The notes under the pieces: model-generated
What the model saw: only the letters and a program-made list of their open reading frames with translations
The model's database searches: none
Told to the model about the DNA's origin: nothing
Program-made: the position numbers and the translations under genes
In this document: piece after piece, positions 18,227 to 26,766 of the stretch
Numbering within the stretch: the first letter of the stretch is position 1
How the letters are laid out: each line of letters opens with the position of its first letter
From: Croceicoccus pelagius
Lineage (GTDB): Bacteria > Pseudomonadota > Alphaproteobacteria > Sphingomonadales > Sphingomonadaceae
Direction of reading: 5' to 3'
DNA: 64,000 bases
NCBI RefSeq assembly: GCF_001661915.1
Contig: NZ_LYWY01000006.1
Span: forward strand, 62,001 to 126,000

Positions 18227-19057
18227 ATGGCCTTTCGCCAGATGGAACGCGAAACGCAAGCGCCCGAACCCGATGCCCCCCTGCTGATTTTCGATTCAGG
18301 GGTCGGAGGGCTTTCGGTTCTGGACGCGGTTCGCAGCACACTGCCCGATGCACCGATCATCTATGCCGCCGACAACGCCGGCCTTCCCTATGGCAGCAAG
18401 AGCGAGGCGGAAATCGCCGCCCGCGTCGCGGGGCTGCTGGGCCGGATGGCCGAACGCTATCGCCCGCGCCTTGCCTGCATCGCCTGCAATACGGCAAGCA
18501 CCATCGCGCTGGGCATGGTGCGAGAGGTATTGCACATCCCGATCGTCGGCACCGTCCCCGCGATCAAGCCAGCGGCCGAGATCACGCAAACCGGGACAAT
18601 AGGACTGATCGGGACAGAGGCGACGATCCGACAGGAATACGTTGACAATCTTGAGGCGGAGTTCGCCCAGGGCAAGAACCTGCTGCGCCTGGCCGCGCCC
18701 GATCTTGTCGCAGCGGCAGAGGCGAAGCTGCGCGGCGAACGCGTCGATCCCGCCAGTATCGAACAGGCCGCGAGCCGTCTGACCATGATGGCCAGCGGCA
18801 ACCGGATCGACGTTCTGGTGCTGGCCTGCACGCACTTCCCCCTGCTGTCGGACGAATTGCAGCAGGCTTTCGGCCCCGATGTCCGCCTGATCGACGGCGC
18901 GGCGGGAATCGCGCGGCGCATCGCTGCACTGACCGACGGCCAGCCCTTTGCCCGCAGCCGCCCCGACCGCGCCGTTTTCACGCGGGACGAACCGGATCTT
19001 GCCGGTCTGAAAAACGCTTTAGCGCAGCGCGGGATCGAGGATATCGAGATCCTTTAG
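18227..19057 (+). CDS. murI: Glutamate racemase
   Basis: The 276-residue enzyme makes D-glutamate for peptidoglycan. Both catalytic cysteines are visible in CNTASTIAL (first half) and LACTHFPLL (second half), with LIFDSGVGGLSVL at the substrate-binding N-terminus. A second in-frame ATG at 18242 is an alternative start. The gene is divergent from plsY across about 120 bases. Its 3' end carries a GGATC/GATCC repeat followed by a T-rich stretch, possibly a weak terminator. Confidence 0.94.
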   Translation: MAFRQMERETQAPEPDAPLLIFDSGVGGLSVLDAVRSTLPDAPIIYAADNAGLPYGSKSEAEIAARVAGLLGRMAERYRPRLACIACNTASTIALGMVREVLHIPIVGTVPAIKPAAEITQTGTIGLIGTEATIRQEYVDNLEAEFAQGKNLLRLAAPDLVAAAEAKLRGERVDPASIEQAASRLTMMASGNRIDVLVLACTHFPLLSDELQQAFGPDVRLIDGAAGIARRIAALTDGQPFARSRPDRAVFTRDEPDLAGLKNALAQRGIEDIEIL

Positions 19058-19225
19058 GCTTTTTGCGTAGTGCTTTGGACCAATTTGACCTGACGCAAGG
19101 ACGGCCTAGCCTGCTTTCGATCATAGCGGTGCGCGGTCGTCATCCGTGCCGAGGGGGCCCCGGATGGCGGCCAACCTGTTTCCGGCCCAACCGTTTTGCC
19201 GAATCTGGTCACACGCGGGCGACGA

Positions 19226-19252
19226 CTTTGGCACGGATCGGCCAAAGTTTTT
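19226..19252 (+). terminator. Terminator-like hairpin upstream of hemA (murI terminator or hemA attenuator)
   Basis: CTTTGGC (19226-19232) and GCCAAAG (19241-19247) form a perfect 7-base stem with an 8-base loop. The run TTTTT follows directly, as in an intrinsic terminator. It lies 170 bases after murI and just before a strong ribosome site (AGGAGAGG) that precedes an in-frame hemA upstream start. The rest of 19058-19225 shows no gene. Confidence 0.5.
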
Positions 19253-19366
19253 GCAAGGAGAGGCACGATGGACTATGGGCGCGATGGACGGAACGGGCTG
19301 ACGGTCATTGGCCGTATCAAGCACCGCTGCGCCGCTGACCATTCGCAGGATAACGGAAGCGCGACA

Positions 19367-20581
19367 GTGAATTACGACCAGGTTTTCGATCAGGCTATCG
19401 AACGGCTGCATACGGAAGGCCGCTACCGCGTCTTCATCGACATCCTGCGCAACAAGGGCGCGTACCCCAACGCCCGCTGCTTTGCCGGCCACAACGGCCC
19501 GAAGCCGATCACCGTGTGGTGCTCCAACGACTATCTCGCCATGGGCCAGCACCCCAAGGTGATCGAGGCGATGGAAAACGCCCTGCACGACGTGGGTGCA
19601 GGATCGGGCGGCACTCGCAACATCGGCGGCAACACGCACTACCACATCGAGCTTGAGCACGAGCTGGCCGACCTTCACGGCAAGGAAGGCGCGCTGCTTT
19701 TCACCTCGGGCTATGTCTCGAACGACACGACGCTGACGACGCTGGGCAAACTGCTGCCGGGCTGCGTGATCTTTTCGGACGAGCTGAACCACGCCTCGAT
19801 GATCGCGGGCATCCGCAATTCGGGCTGCGAAAAGCGGGTGTGGCGCCACAACGACCTTGAACATCTGGAAGAACTACTGGCCGCCGAAAACTCGGACGTG
19901 CCCAAGCTGATCGCGTTCGAGAGCGTCTATTCGATGGACGGCGACGTCGCCCCGATCCACGCGATCTGCGACCTTGCCGACAAATACAACGCGCTGACCT
20001 ACATCGACGAAGTCCATGCCGTGGGCATGTACGGCGAACGCGGCGGCGGCATTTCGGAACGCGACAAGGCCGCCGACCGCATCGACATCATCGAAGGCAC
20101 GCTGGGCAAGGCTTTCGGCGTCATGGGCGGCTATATCGCGGCCGACCAGAAGATCATCGACTGCGTGCGCTCCTACGCGCCGGGCTTCATCTTCACGACC
20201 TCGCTTTCGCCGGTCCTCGTCGCGGGCGTTCTCGCCAGCGTGAAGCACCTGAAGTCCAGCAGCGTCGAACGTGAAGGCCAGCAGGCCTCTGCCGCGTTCC
20301 TGAAGCAGGCGATGCGCGATGCGGGTCTTCCGGTCATGGATTCGACCACGCACATCGTTCCGCTGATGGTGGGCGATCCGGTGCGTGCGAAGAAGATCAG
20401 CGACATCCTGCTTGCCGAATACGGCGTCTATGTGCAGCCGATCAATTTCCCCACCGTGCCGCGCGGCACCGAACGCCTGCGCTTCACGCCGGGCCCGGCG
20501 CATACGCGCGAGATGATGTCCGAACTCGTCACCGCCCTTCTCGAGATCTGGGAACGGCTGGAGATCAAGCTGGCTGCCTGA
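19367..20581 (+). CDS. hemA: 5-aminolevulinate synthase
   Basis: The enzyme condenses glycine and succinyl-CoA to 5-aminolevulinate, the first step of alphaproteobacterial heme synthesis. The PLP lysine is in [13 protein letters not shown], and [15 protein letters not shown] and [17 protein letters not shown] are family-typical. GTG 19367 (ribosome site GGAAG) gives 404 residues starting [15 protein letters not shown], which matches the usual N-terminus. An in-frame ATG at 19268 with a stronger ribosome site would add 33 residues with no family resemblance. Which start is used is open. Confidence 0.92.
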   Translation: MNYDQVFDQAIERLHTEGRYRVFIDILRNKGAYPNARCFAGHNGPKPITVWCSNDYLAMGQHPKVIEAMENALHDVGAGSGGTRNIGGNTHYHIELEHELADLHGKEGALLFTSGYVSNDTTLTTLGKLLPGCVIFSDELNHASMIAGIRNSGCEKRVWRHNDLEHLEELLAAENSDVPKLIAFESVYSMDGDVAPIHAICDLADKYNALTYIDEVHAVGMYGERGGGISERDKAADRIDIIEGTLGKAFGVMGGYIAADQKIIDCVRSYAPGFIFTTSLSPVLVAGVLASVKHLKSSSVEREGQQASAAFLKQAMRDAGLPVMDSTTHIVPLMVGDPVRAKKISDILLAEYGVYVQPINFPTVPRGTERLRFTPGPAHTREMMSELVTALLEIWERLEIKLAA

Positions 20582-20586
20582 CGAGG

Positions 20587-21246
20587 ATGGCTGGCCCTGA
20601 CGACAAGGTCGGCATCCCGCTGGACGCCACGTCCGGCACGCACAACCGCGAGAAAAAGTCGCACGTCGGCATTTCGCGCCGCTCGAACTTGCGCGCGTTG
20701 TGGGCAGGTGCGGTCAACCAGGACTTCTTCGACGAGATCGTCCAGCTGATAAATCTCGAAGAGCTTTACATGGCCTGGCCAACGACGGCTGCGGACATTT
20801 CGGGGATCGCCGCGCTCAAAAAGCTGCGTAAGCTGCAGATCGACAGCCCGCGTAATGTTACCGACTTCACGCCGCTTACTCGCTTGCCGAAGCTGGTCGA
20901 ACTCGATCTGGAGAACGCGAAGCACCTCTACGACCTGTCATGGCTGCGTCCCTTGAAGGACCGTCTGGAGGTGCTCCACCTCGACGGGTCGATCAACACG
21001 TCGCAAAAACTGAAAAGCCTCGAACCGCTAGACGGATTCGTGTTTCGCAAGTTCTGGATGACCAATGCGCGGCTTGAGGACAAGGATTTTGGCCCGCTGA
21101 TCAATTGCCGCAACCTGACCGATTTCCACTGCGCGCGTTTCGCCGCCCGCAAGGAGGATTTCATGCGGCTCGCCGACGCGCGGCCCGATCTCAAATGCCA
21201 GTGGTTCGATCCCGACCTTTGGGAGCCGCCGCGCAAGTTCCGTTAG
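20587..21246 (+). CDS. Leucine-rich-repeat-like protein
   Basis: The 219-residue protein starts 5 bases after hemA and probably shares its transcript. Irregular leucine-rich repeats of 22-26 residues are visible from about residue 35 to 170: LRALWAGAVNQ, LINLEELYMAW, LKKLRKLQIDS, LPKLVELDLEN and LEVLHLDGS. There is no signal peptide or membrane segment, so it is probably cytoplasmic and binds a partner. I know no function for it. The stop overlaps the convergent nitronate monooxygenase stop by four bases. Confidence 0.6.
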   Translation: MAGPDDKVGIPLDATSGTHNREKKSHVGISRRSNLRALWAGAVNQDFFDEIVQLINLEELYMAWPTTAADISGIAALKKLRKLQIDSPRNVTDFTPLTRLPKLVELDLENAKHLYDLSWLRPLKDRLEVLHLDGSINTSQKLKSLEPLDGFVFRKFWMTNARLEDKDFGPLINCRNLTDFHCARFAARKEDFMRLADARPDLKCQWFDPDLWEPPRKFR

Positions 21247-22169
21247 TGCAGCGCCAGCCTTGCGCGGGCAGCATCGTACTGTGCCTTTAGCGTCGCAATA
21301 CGCTCTGCCACAGGCACCACGGCATCGACGGCACCAATGCCCTGACCGCTGCCCCAAATGTCCTTCCACGCCTTCGCGCCGCCGAAATCCATCGCCGAAG
21401 GATCGCTTTCGGGCAGGTTGTCGGGGTCCATGCCCGAGTTGACGATCGAACCGCGCAGGTAATTGCCGTGAATGCCGGTAAAAAGATTCGAGTAGACAAT
21501 GTCCTCTGCTTTGCTGTCGACGATCATCTGCTTGTATCCGTCCGAAGCCACTGCCTCTTCTGTCGCGATCAAGGCAGAGCCGATGTACGCAAGGTCCGCA
21601 CCCATGGCCTGTGCCGCCAGCACCGCAGCGCCATTGGCGATTGAGCCGGACAGGGCGAGCGGGCCGTCGAACCACTGGCGAATCTCCTGAATGAGCGCGA
21701 AGGGCGACAGAATGCCTGCGTGCCCCCCTGCCCCCGTCGCGACCGCGACAAGGCCGTCAGCGCCCTTTTGGATGGCCTTGCGGGCGAACTTGTCGTTGAT
21801 CACGTCGTGAAAGACGACGCCGCCATAGGAATGGATCGCCTCGTTCACTTCCTCGCGCGCGCCGAGAGAACTGATCACGATCGGCACCTTGTACTTCACG
21901 CAAAGCGCGAGATCTTCTTCCAGCCGCACGTTTGACCGGTGCACGATGAGGTTCACCGCGAACGGCGCATCATCCCCGGTCAGTTCGTCATTCAACCGTT
22001 TCAGCCAACTTTCGAACACACCATCGCCGCGCGCATTCAGCGAGGGAAAAGACCCCACGATACCGCTGCGGCATTCGGCCAGAACCATGTCGGGCTGCGA
22101 TATGATGAACATCGGTGCCGCGATCACCGGAAGACGCAGACGATCGGCAAGCAGGGGCGGCAAGGACAT
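21243..22169 (-). CDS. Nitronate monooxygenase family flavoprotein
   Basis: The protein has 308 residues with the FMN-binding TIM barrel of the nitronate monooxygenase (2-nitropropane dioxygenase) family. The N-terminus LRLPVIAAPMFIISQPDMV is typical, followed by GADGLVAVATGAGGHAG and LAAQAMGADLAYIGSALIA near the phosphate site. Members oxidise alkyl nitronates such as propionate-3-nitronate; some are enoyl reductases of the same fold. The specific substrate is not determinable here. Confidence 0.85.
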   Translation of the reverse strand: MSLPPLLADRLRLPVIAAPMFIISQPDMVLAECRSGIVGSFPSLNARGDGVFESWLKRLNDELTGDDAPFAVNLIVHRSNVRLEEDLALCVKYKVPIVISSLGAREEVNEAIHSYGGVVFHDVINDKFARKAIQKGADGLVAVATGAGGHAGILSPFALIQEIRQWFDGPLALSGSIANGAAVLAAQAMGADLAYIGSALIATEEAVASDGYKQMIVDSKAEDIVYSNLFTGIHGNYLRGSIVNSGMDPDNLPESDPSAMDFGGAKAWKDIWGSGQGIGAVDAVVPVAERIATLKAQYDAARARLALH

Positions 22170-22244
22170 GTCTCGATTTTCTCCCGGTTTTTCTCGTGGC
22201 TAGCAGCGCGGATTGCCGCTCACAAGGACGCTACGGAAAGGCGA

Positions 22245-22877
22245 TCAACCCATCCCTAGATAGATTGCCGTGATGCCGATGGCGTTGTTCGTCATGTGCG
22301 CGGCGATGCAAGGCAGCAACCTGCGCGAACACAGGACGTAGAGCGCGCCGAGGATCAGGCCGATCAGTCCGGTCGAAATCACGCCCGACCATCCCTGGTA
22401 AAGATGGGTGATACCGAAAACGGCCGCAGACAGTACGGCCAGCGGCCATGCCAGGCGCTTGCCGAAAGCGGCGCTGCCCCAACCGATCACCGCGCCACGA
22501 AAGATCACTTCCTCGACTATACCGCCGAAGATCAACCCGACTGCCAACATGACGAGATAGTTGGGCACGTTGCCCCTGACGGCGTCGAAATCGCTGAGGT
22601 CCACCGGCTCTCCGGTCAGCGCGGCGATCAGCGGTTCGACCGCAATGCTGAACCCGATGGCCGTGGCAGTGCCAACCGCCATGCCGAGCAGGATCGAGGC
22701 CGGAACCGAGCGCCAGACCAGCGCCAGCATCGGCCTGCGGCTGTTAGACAGCAAAATGAGTGCCAGCGCGACGACGAGCGCGGATACCAGCGCGCCGACA
22801 CCCGGCAGCAGCAGGGCCGGCAGGAACATGCCCGCGATCAGCAGGCCGCAAACGATGCGTTCGGTCTTTGCGTTCAT
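22245..22877 (-). CDS. CPBP-family intramembrane protease (copy 1)
   Basis: The protein has 210 residues, mostly hydrophobic, with about six membrane segments. The CPBP (Rce1-like) glutamate protease motifs are VEEVIFRG near residue 125, a histidine in GITHLYQG, and AAHMTNNAIG. Bacterial members include prenyl-protein-protease relatives and bacteriocin self-immunity proteins; the target here is not known. The C-terminal half closely resembles the neighbouring gene at 22920-23558, so the pair is a tandem duplication. Confidence 0.85.
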   Translation of the reverse strand: MNAKTERIVCGLLIAGMFLPALLLPGVGALVSALVVALALILLSNSRRPMLALVWRSVPASILLGMAVGTATAIGFSIAVEPLIAALTGEPVDLSDFDAVRGNVPNYLVMLAVGLIFGGIVEEVIFRGAVIGWGSAAFGKRLAWPLAVLSAAVFGITHLYQGWSGVISTGLIGLILGALYVLCSRRLLPCIAAHMTNNAIGITAIYLGMG

Positions 22878-22919
22878 GGATGCCCCTCGCCCCTATTGCC
22901 GGGAGCGAGCATCGGGCCA

Positions 22920-23558
22920 TCAGGTCGCCAAGTAAAGCGCGGTCGATCCGATGAAGTTGAAAGTCATGTGCGCCGCTATGCAGGGCAAGAGGCGTCGACC
23001 GCAAAGCAGGTAAAGCGTCCCGAGAACCAGACCCGCAAACCCTGTCACCACCGCTCCGGACACGCCATAATCCATGTGGGCGTAACCGAAGACCGCAGTC
23101 GACAGCAGCATGATGACCGGCGCAAACCCCTTGCCGAAGATCTTTGCGCCCCACCCGATCACATAGCCGCGAAACACGATCTCTTCGAGGATCGCACTGC
23201 CCAGCGCGATCAGCAGGACGAAAGCATACATGATGGGATTGCCCGCCGCCTGCTCAAGCCCGCCGACGCTGATGCCCTTGCCGAACTGCTGTTCGACGAA
23301 GGGCCGTACGAAATTGGCGATGCCCCACGCCATGCCGCTGCCAACTACAATGCCGAACAGGATCGAGACGATCCGGTTCTTCCAGACCATCGCCAGCGTC
23401 GGCGCGCGCGCACCCTTGAAGAAGACGAGTCCGATCGCCGCGAGCGCAATCGACGCGAACACACCGAAACCGGGCTGCAACGCCACGGGGACGAGCGGGA
23501 GCAGGCAGGCGATCGCCGCCAGCAGCGTGCCGGTGGCCTTTGTGGCTTTGGATGACAT
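22920..23558 (-). CDS. CPBP-family intramembrane protease (copy 2)
   Basis: This 212-residue paralogue of the next gene downstream has the same motifs: LEEIVFRG, GYAHMDYG and CIAAHMTFNFIG. It shares the block RRLLPCIAAHM with copy 1. About six hydrophobic helices are visible. It lies 42 bases upstream of copy 1 and probably shares a transcript. The N-terminal halves have diverged much more than the C-terminal catalytic halves, which suggests an old duplication. No bacteriocin or prenyl-transfer gene lies nearby to suggest a substrate. Confidence 0.85.
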   Translation of the reverse strand: MSSKATKATGTLLAAIACLLPLVPVALQPGFGVFASIALAAIGLVFFKGARAPTLAMVWKNRIVSILFGIVVGSGMAWGIANFVRPFVEQQFGKGISVGGLEQAAGNPIMYAFVLLIALGSAILEEIVFRGYVIGWGAKIFGKGFAPVIMLLSTAVFGYAHMDYGVSGAVVTGFAGLVLGTLYLLCGRRLLPCIAAHMTFNFIGSTALYLAT

Positions 23559-23571
23559 GGGCCGTTTCCTA

Positions 23572-23602
23572 AAGCGGTAAGGCTAACAGGGCCTTACCGC
23601 TT
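23572..23602 (-). terminator. Terminator after the ornithine decarboxylase-like gene
   Basis: A perfect 12-base stem (AAGCGGTAAGGC at 23572-23583, GCCTTACCGCTT at 23591-23602) with a 7-base loop lies 7 bases after the decarboxylase stop and before the CPBP gene start. On the minus strand it is followed by TTTAGG, a short U tract. Confidence 0.7.
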
Positions 23603-23609
23603 CGGAGAT

Positions 23610-24812
23610 TCAGCGAAGCGAGACGACGTTGTCCGAAACGCGCGGATCGTCGCGGTCGCCGCGGTAAAGGCTGCTCATCGGCTCGTCCGTCACGCTCTCG
23701 ACAGGACCGGAGCCGAAGCCGTTGAAACCGGTGCGCATTGCCGCGCCGTAGGCGCCCAGCATGCCGACTTCGATGTAGTCGCCAGCCTTGATGTCACCGG
23801 GCAGCGGGAACGGGCCTTCCATGAAGTCCGCATCGTCGCAGGTCGGGCCGTAGAACGAGAAATCCTCGCTCTCAACGTCGTTTCCGGCAGTGCCGTCGGC
23901 CGCGATGCGGCGGACCGGGAAGCGCCATGCCACGTGGGCGGCATCGAACAGCGCGCCATAGGCGCCGTCGTTGATGAACAGTTCGGTCCCGCGGCGCTTT
24001 TCGACGCGCACGATCATCGAATTGTATTCCGCGCACAGCGCACGGCCCGGCTCGCACCACAGCTCGGCGTTGTAGGCGATCGGCAGCGCATAGAAGTGCT
24101 GATGGATGATCTTGAAGTAGTCTTCGAGCGGCGGCGGCTCCATGCCCGGATAGACCGACGGGAAGCCCCCGCCGACGTCGATCATGTCGATGACGACCGA
24201 TGCCTCGGCAATCGCGGCGCGGACACGTTCCAGCGCCTGCACGTAGGCGAACGGGCTCATCGCCTGTGAACCGACGTGGAAACATACGCCCAGCCAGTCG
24301 GCCACCTGGCGGGTCGCCTGAAGCAGCGCGGGCGCCTCGGTCAGGTCGACACCGAACTTCGATGCGAGCGAAAGCTCCGAATATTCGGACGAAACGCGCA
24401 GACGGACGCACAGGCGCAAGTCGGTTGCGCCCTTGGTGGCGCGCACGATCTTCTCCAGTTCCTCGACGGAATCGAGGCTGAAGGTCTTGCAGCCGTGATC
24501 GAAATACGCCTCTGCGATCGCACGCTCGGTCTTTACCGGGTGCATGAAGCACAGGGTCGCTTCGGGAAGGGTTTCGCGCACGAGGCGCACTTCCGCGATC
24601 GAGGCGACGTCGAAGTGCGTCACGCCCGATTCCCACTGAAGGCGCAGAAGATCGGCCGAAGGGTTGGCCTTTACCGCGTAGAGCACCTTGCCCGGAAACT
24701 TCTCGACAAAGAAACGGGCAGCGCGCCGCGCAGCGTGCGGGCGGTTCAGTATGACTGGTTCGTCCGGAGCGAGGTCGCGGACTACAGAAGCGGCGTCAGG
24801 ATGGATGTGCAA
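23610..24812 (-). CDS. Alanine-racemase-fold (type III) ornithine/lysine decarboxylase
   Basis: The PLP enzyme has the fold of eukaryotic ornithine decarboxylase. The PLP lysine is in VLYAVKANPSADLL, with CFHVGSQAMS, IDVGGGFPSVYPG, CEPGRALCAEY and the catalytic cysteine segment YGPTCDDADF. It should make putrescine (or cadaverine) from ornithine (or lysine). TTG 24812 with GGGGG nine bases upstream gives 400 residues starting LHIHPDAASVVRDL; the frame open to 24974 includes the leader RNA and is not credible. With the two carboxynorspermidine enzymes at 26767-29947 it supplies the diamine for spermidine synthesis. Ornithine is the more likely substrate, by context. Confidence 0.88.
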   Translation of the reverse strand: MHIHPDAASVVRDLAPDEPVILNRPHAARRAARFFVEKFPGKVLYAVKANPSADLLRLQWESGVTHFDVASIAEVRLVRETLPEATLCFMHPVKTERAIAEAYFDHGCKTFSLDSVEELEKIVRATKGATDLRLCVRLRVSSEYSELSLASKFGVDLTEAPALLQATRQVADWLGVCFHVGSQAMSPFAYVQALERVRAAIAEASVVIDMIDVGGGFPSVYPGMEPPPLEDYFKIIHQHFYALPIAYNAELWCEPGRALCAEYNSMIVRVEKRRGTELFINDGAYGALFDAAHVAWRFPVRRIAADGTAGNDVESEDFSFYGPTCDDADFMEGPFPLPGDIKAGDYIEVGMLGAYGAAMRTGFNGFGSGPVESVTDEPMSSLYRGDRDDPRVSDNVVSLR

Positions 24813-24884
24813 CTCAAGGGACCCCCAGGACAACGTGTTCAACAAGGCTGCCTTGCGGTTTGGAAGTCCCCTTGGGGCAGCGAG
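24813..24884 (-). ncRNA. Structured 5' leader of the decarboxylase gene (candidate speF-type element)
   Basis: The inferred leader runs from the predicted promoter to the TTG start. Its 5' part CAAGGGGAC can pair with GTCCCTTG just before the start codon, with one bulged base. Inside lies the small hairpin CAAGGCAGCCTTG. The outer helix would cover the region next to the GGGGG ribosome site, so it could switch translation. Alphaproteobacterial ornithine decarboxylase genes are known to carry a conserved speF leader; I infer membership from position and structure, not from an alignment. Confidence 0.5.
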
Positions 24885-24890
24885 GGGGCG

Positions 24891-24918
24891 CATATAAGGC
24901 AAGGCGCGCGAACTGCAA
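24891..24918 (-). promoter_or_regulatory. Predicted promoter of the decarboxylase gene
   Basis: On the minus strand TTGCAG (24918-24913) and TATATG (24896-24891) are separated by 16 bases, close to sigma-70 type elements. A start site near 24884 gives a leader of about 72 bases. The rest of the interval (24919-25333, over 400 bases) shows no convincing gene; a 77-codon plus-strand frame at 25033-25266 lacks a ribosome site and any recognisable family. Confidence 0.5.
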
Positions 24919-25333
24919 GCCAAAAGTGACCGGAAAGCCTGTGATTTCGGATGACAAAACGATGACATCTGCACGCTTTCCGCTGCGGCTCTGGCCCTGC
25001 AGCATGACCATCATACGGACCGGGGCAAGCGTGTGTTCCGCGGCCTGCCACGGGTTGTGGCATTCATGCGGCGGGTCGGGAAGAAAAGATCAGAATTGGA
25101 CGTTCGGAACTTCGTAAAAAACGCCCTTCCGACTTTCGCCGAGCCGATGAGGTCCGCGTGCAAGAACATCCGCAGGGTGGTTCACGAACGCGAAGTGCTT
25201 GTCGCGATCGAAAGTGGCGATGCGTTCGAGGGCGGGTCGATCGACCCATCGGAGATAAGCAAATGATCGCCAGGACATTTGGGCAGTTATCCTCGCTTTC
25301 AGGGGTCGCCCGTTCGCTGGACGAAGCTGCGCG

Positions 25334-26239
25334 CTAGCCCTTCAGTCCGTTCGAAGTCGCCCCGCGCGAAAATGCGCCGACCGACGACATGAACAGCCGT
25401 CCGCCCGCCGCAGCGGCATCAGGACCGATGTTCTGGTACGCGAGGCTCTTCAGTTCCTCCTCGCTCAGCGGTTGCAGCGGGTCGGGCTGCGTCTCGATGA
25501 TTTCGCGCAAACGCGCATCGTCCTTTTCGCGGTCGCCCGAAAGGTCGCCCACCCGCTCGATCACGATGGGAAGCGCGGCAGGCGTGCGCGCCGGATCAAG
25601 CGCGGACAGCAGCAGGATGCCGTCCATCGACATTGCGCGCGGCAAGGTAACGCCCTTCATCAGGACGATCAGAGGCGTGCGACCAACCGGGTCGAACAGG
25701 AATACGTAAAGGTTGCCTGCCATCGGGAAGAGCCAGCCCTCGAACTTTAGGCCCGAGCCTTCCATCGAAACCTCGATCATGCCGTTGTCTGTCAGGCGGA
25801 AGATGCCGTAGTCGTGAAACAATTGGGTAGGCATCAGCACGGACGGGCGCGTCGTGCGCCAGAAGCCGGTGTAGGTTTCCGCGCGGAAGGCAATCTCTGA
25901 TTCGGATGCCTCGACAATTTTGGCGAAGGGGCCTTCGGCGCGCATTTCGGGGCCCGAAGGCACACCGGCGCGGTAGGCGATGCCGATACGATCGGCGAGA
26001 ACGGTCTGGTCCTCGTACCAGTCCGCCAGCGTCAGCATCGGGAAGGTTTCCTGGAACACCGCGGTCAGCTTCGCGAGGTTGTGTTCGCCCGGATGGATGC
26101 TCCCCTTGACCCAGCGGCCGACCAGCGACTTGTCCACCCCGACCTGCTGCGCAAGCGCAACCCTGCTCAGCGACGAAGCCTTGAGCAGCATATCCAGCTT
26201 GGAGGAAAGGTCGACAACCCGTTTCATGACAGGCTTCAT
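25334..26239 (-). CDS. Helix-turn-helix (XRE-like) regulator of unknown effector
   Basis: The 301-residue protein has an N-terminal Cro/C1-type HTH (LSRVALAQQVGVDKSLVGRWVKG, about residues 23-48) and a large C-terminal part of unknown family that starts after WYEDQTVLADRIG. The C-terminal part is beta-rich (LFHDYGIFRLTDNG, MAGNLYVFLFDPVG), suggesting a ligand-binding or PAS-like domain. It sits between the decarboxylase and carboxynorspermidine decarboxylase genes on the same strand and has inverted repeats before its start, so it may control polyamine synthesis. The link is inference. A second ATG at 26227 is an alternative start. Confidence 0.7.
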   Translation of the reverse strand: MKPVMKRVVDLSSKLDMLLKASSLSRVALAQQVGVDKSLVGRWVKGSIHPGEHNLAKLTAVFQETFPMLTLADWYEDQTVLADRIGIAYRAGVPSGPEMRAEGPFAKIVEASESEIAFRAETYTGFWRTTRPSVLMPTQLFHDYGIFRLTDNGMIEVSMEGSGLKFEGWLFPMAGNLYVFLFDPVGRTPLIVLMKGVTLPRAMSMDGILLLSALDPARTPAALPIVIERVGDLSGDREKDDARLREIIETQPDPLQPLSEEELKSLAYQNIGPDAAAAGGRLFMSSVGAFSRGATSNGLKG

Positions 26240-26257
26240 CTAACGATTTTACGCAAA

Positions 26258-26308
26258 ATGCAACCGGGTTGCATAAAAGTTGCATTGCGATGCGCCGCTT
26301 GGTGCAAC
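26258..26308. promoter_or_regulatory. Inverted-repeat operator of the HTH regulator gene
   Basis: ATGCAAC (26258-26264) and GTTGCAT (26268-26274) form a perfect 7-base inverted repeat with a 3-base spacer. A third exact GTTGCAT is at 26279-26285 and a near copy GTGCAAC at 26302-26308. The cluster starts 19 bases before the regulator start codon, a typical autoregulatory arrangement. Confidence 0.6.
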
Positions 26309-26766
26309 TCCCCCCAAGTCCCGTTTTGGCGCAGTTTCAGCACGTTCCGTAGCTGGTTGGGGGATTGGCTACGTCTGGCATGACCGGATTTCGACCCCCC
26401 GTAGAAAGGGTCGCAAGAACGCCAAAACGGTGGTTGTATGGGAAGTCTCCGTTCTTTCCATCAGCCACCACTGGCCATGGCGTCCGTTCCAACGCCCGTG
26501 GCCGATCGGCAGGTGATGCACTGCGCATACGCGAAGCCTTCGGACTCCCGTCTGGTCCGGCTTCGCGCCCTGCCGGCCTTGGATTGGCGCGAGCGATCCG
26601 GGGCATGGACCTGGTTGGTCGCACCAGAGCCGTTTGTCCGGACGGCGTTTGATGGAGCGATATAGAGCCAAAGCGGCATTGTCCGAGCCGCTGTCCGTGC
26701 TTCAGATCGCTCCGCCAATTTTTCGTCTCAGCATCGACTCCACCGCCGCGCGCGGCCGCGCCGCGA
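26309..26766. other. Long intergenic region with paired repeats, no recognised gene
   Basis: CCGTTTTGGCG (26321-26331) is the exact reverse complement of CGCCAAAACGG (26420-26430). Between them, a G-run near 26360 faces CCCCCC near 26395. Further on, GGAGCGAT (26654-26661) pairs with ATCGCTCC (26706-26713), enclosing AGCGGC (26672-26677) and GCCGCT (26687-26692). TTTTT follows at 26719-26723, as at the end of a plus-strand transcript. A 95-codon frame at 26365-26652 resembles nothing I know. A noncoding RNA is possible but unproven. Confidence 0.35.

Noticed and set aside
25033-25266. A 77-codon plus-strand frame between the HTH regulator and the decarboxylase
   Set aside because: No ribosome site, no family and a strange residue composition; I treat the stretch as noncoding.
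26365-26652. A 95-codon plus-strand frame in the structured intergenic region
   Set aside because: It overlaps the paired repeats, lacks a ribosome site and resembles no protein.
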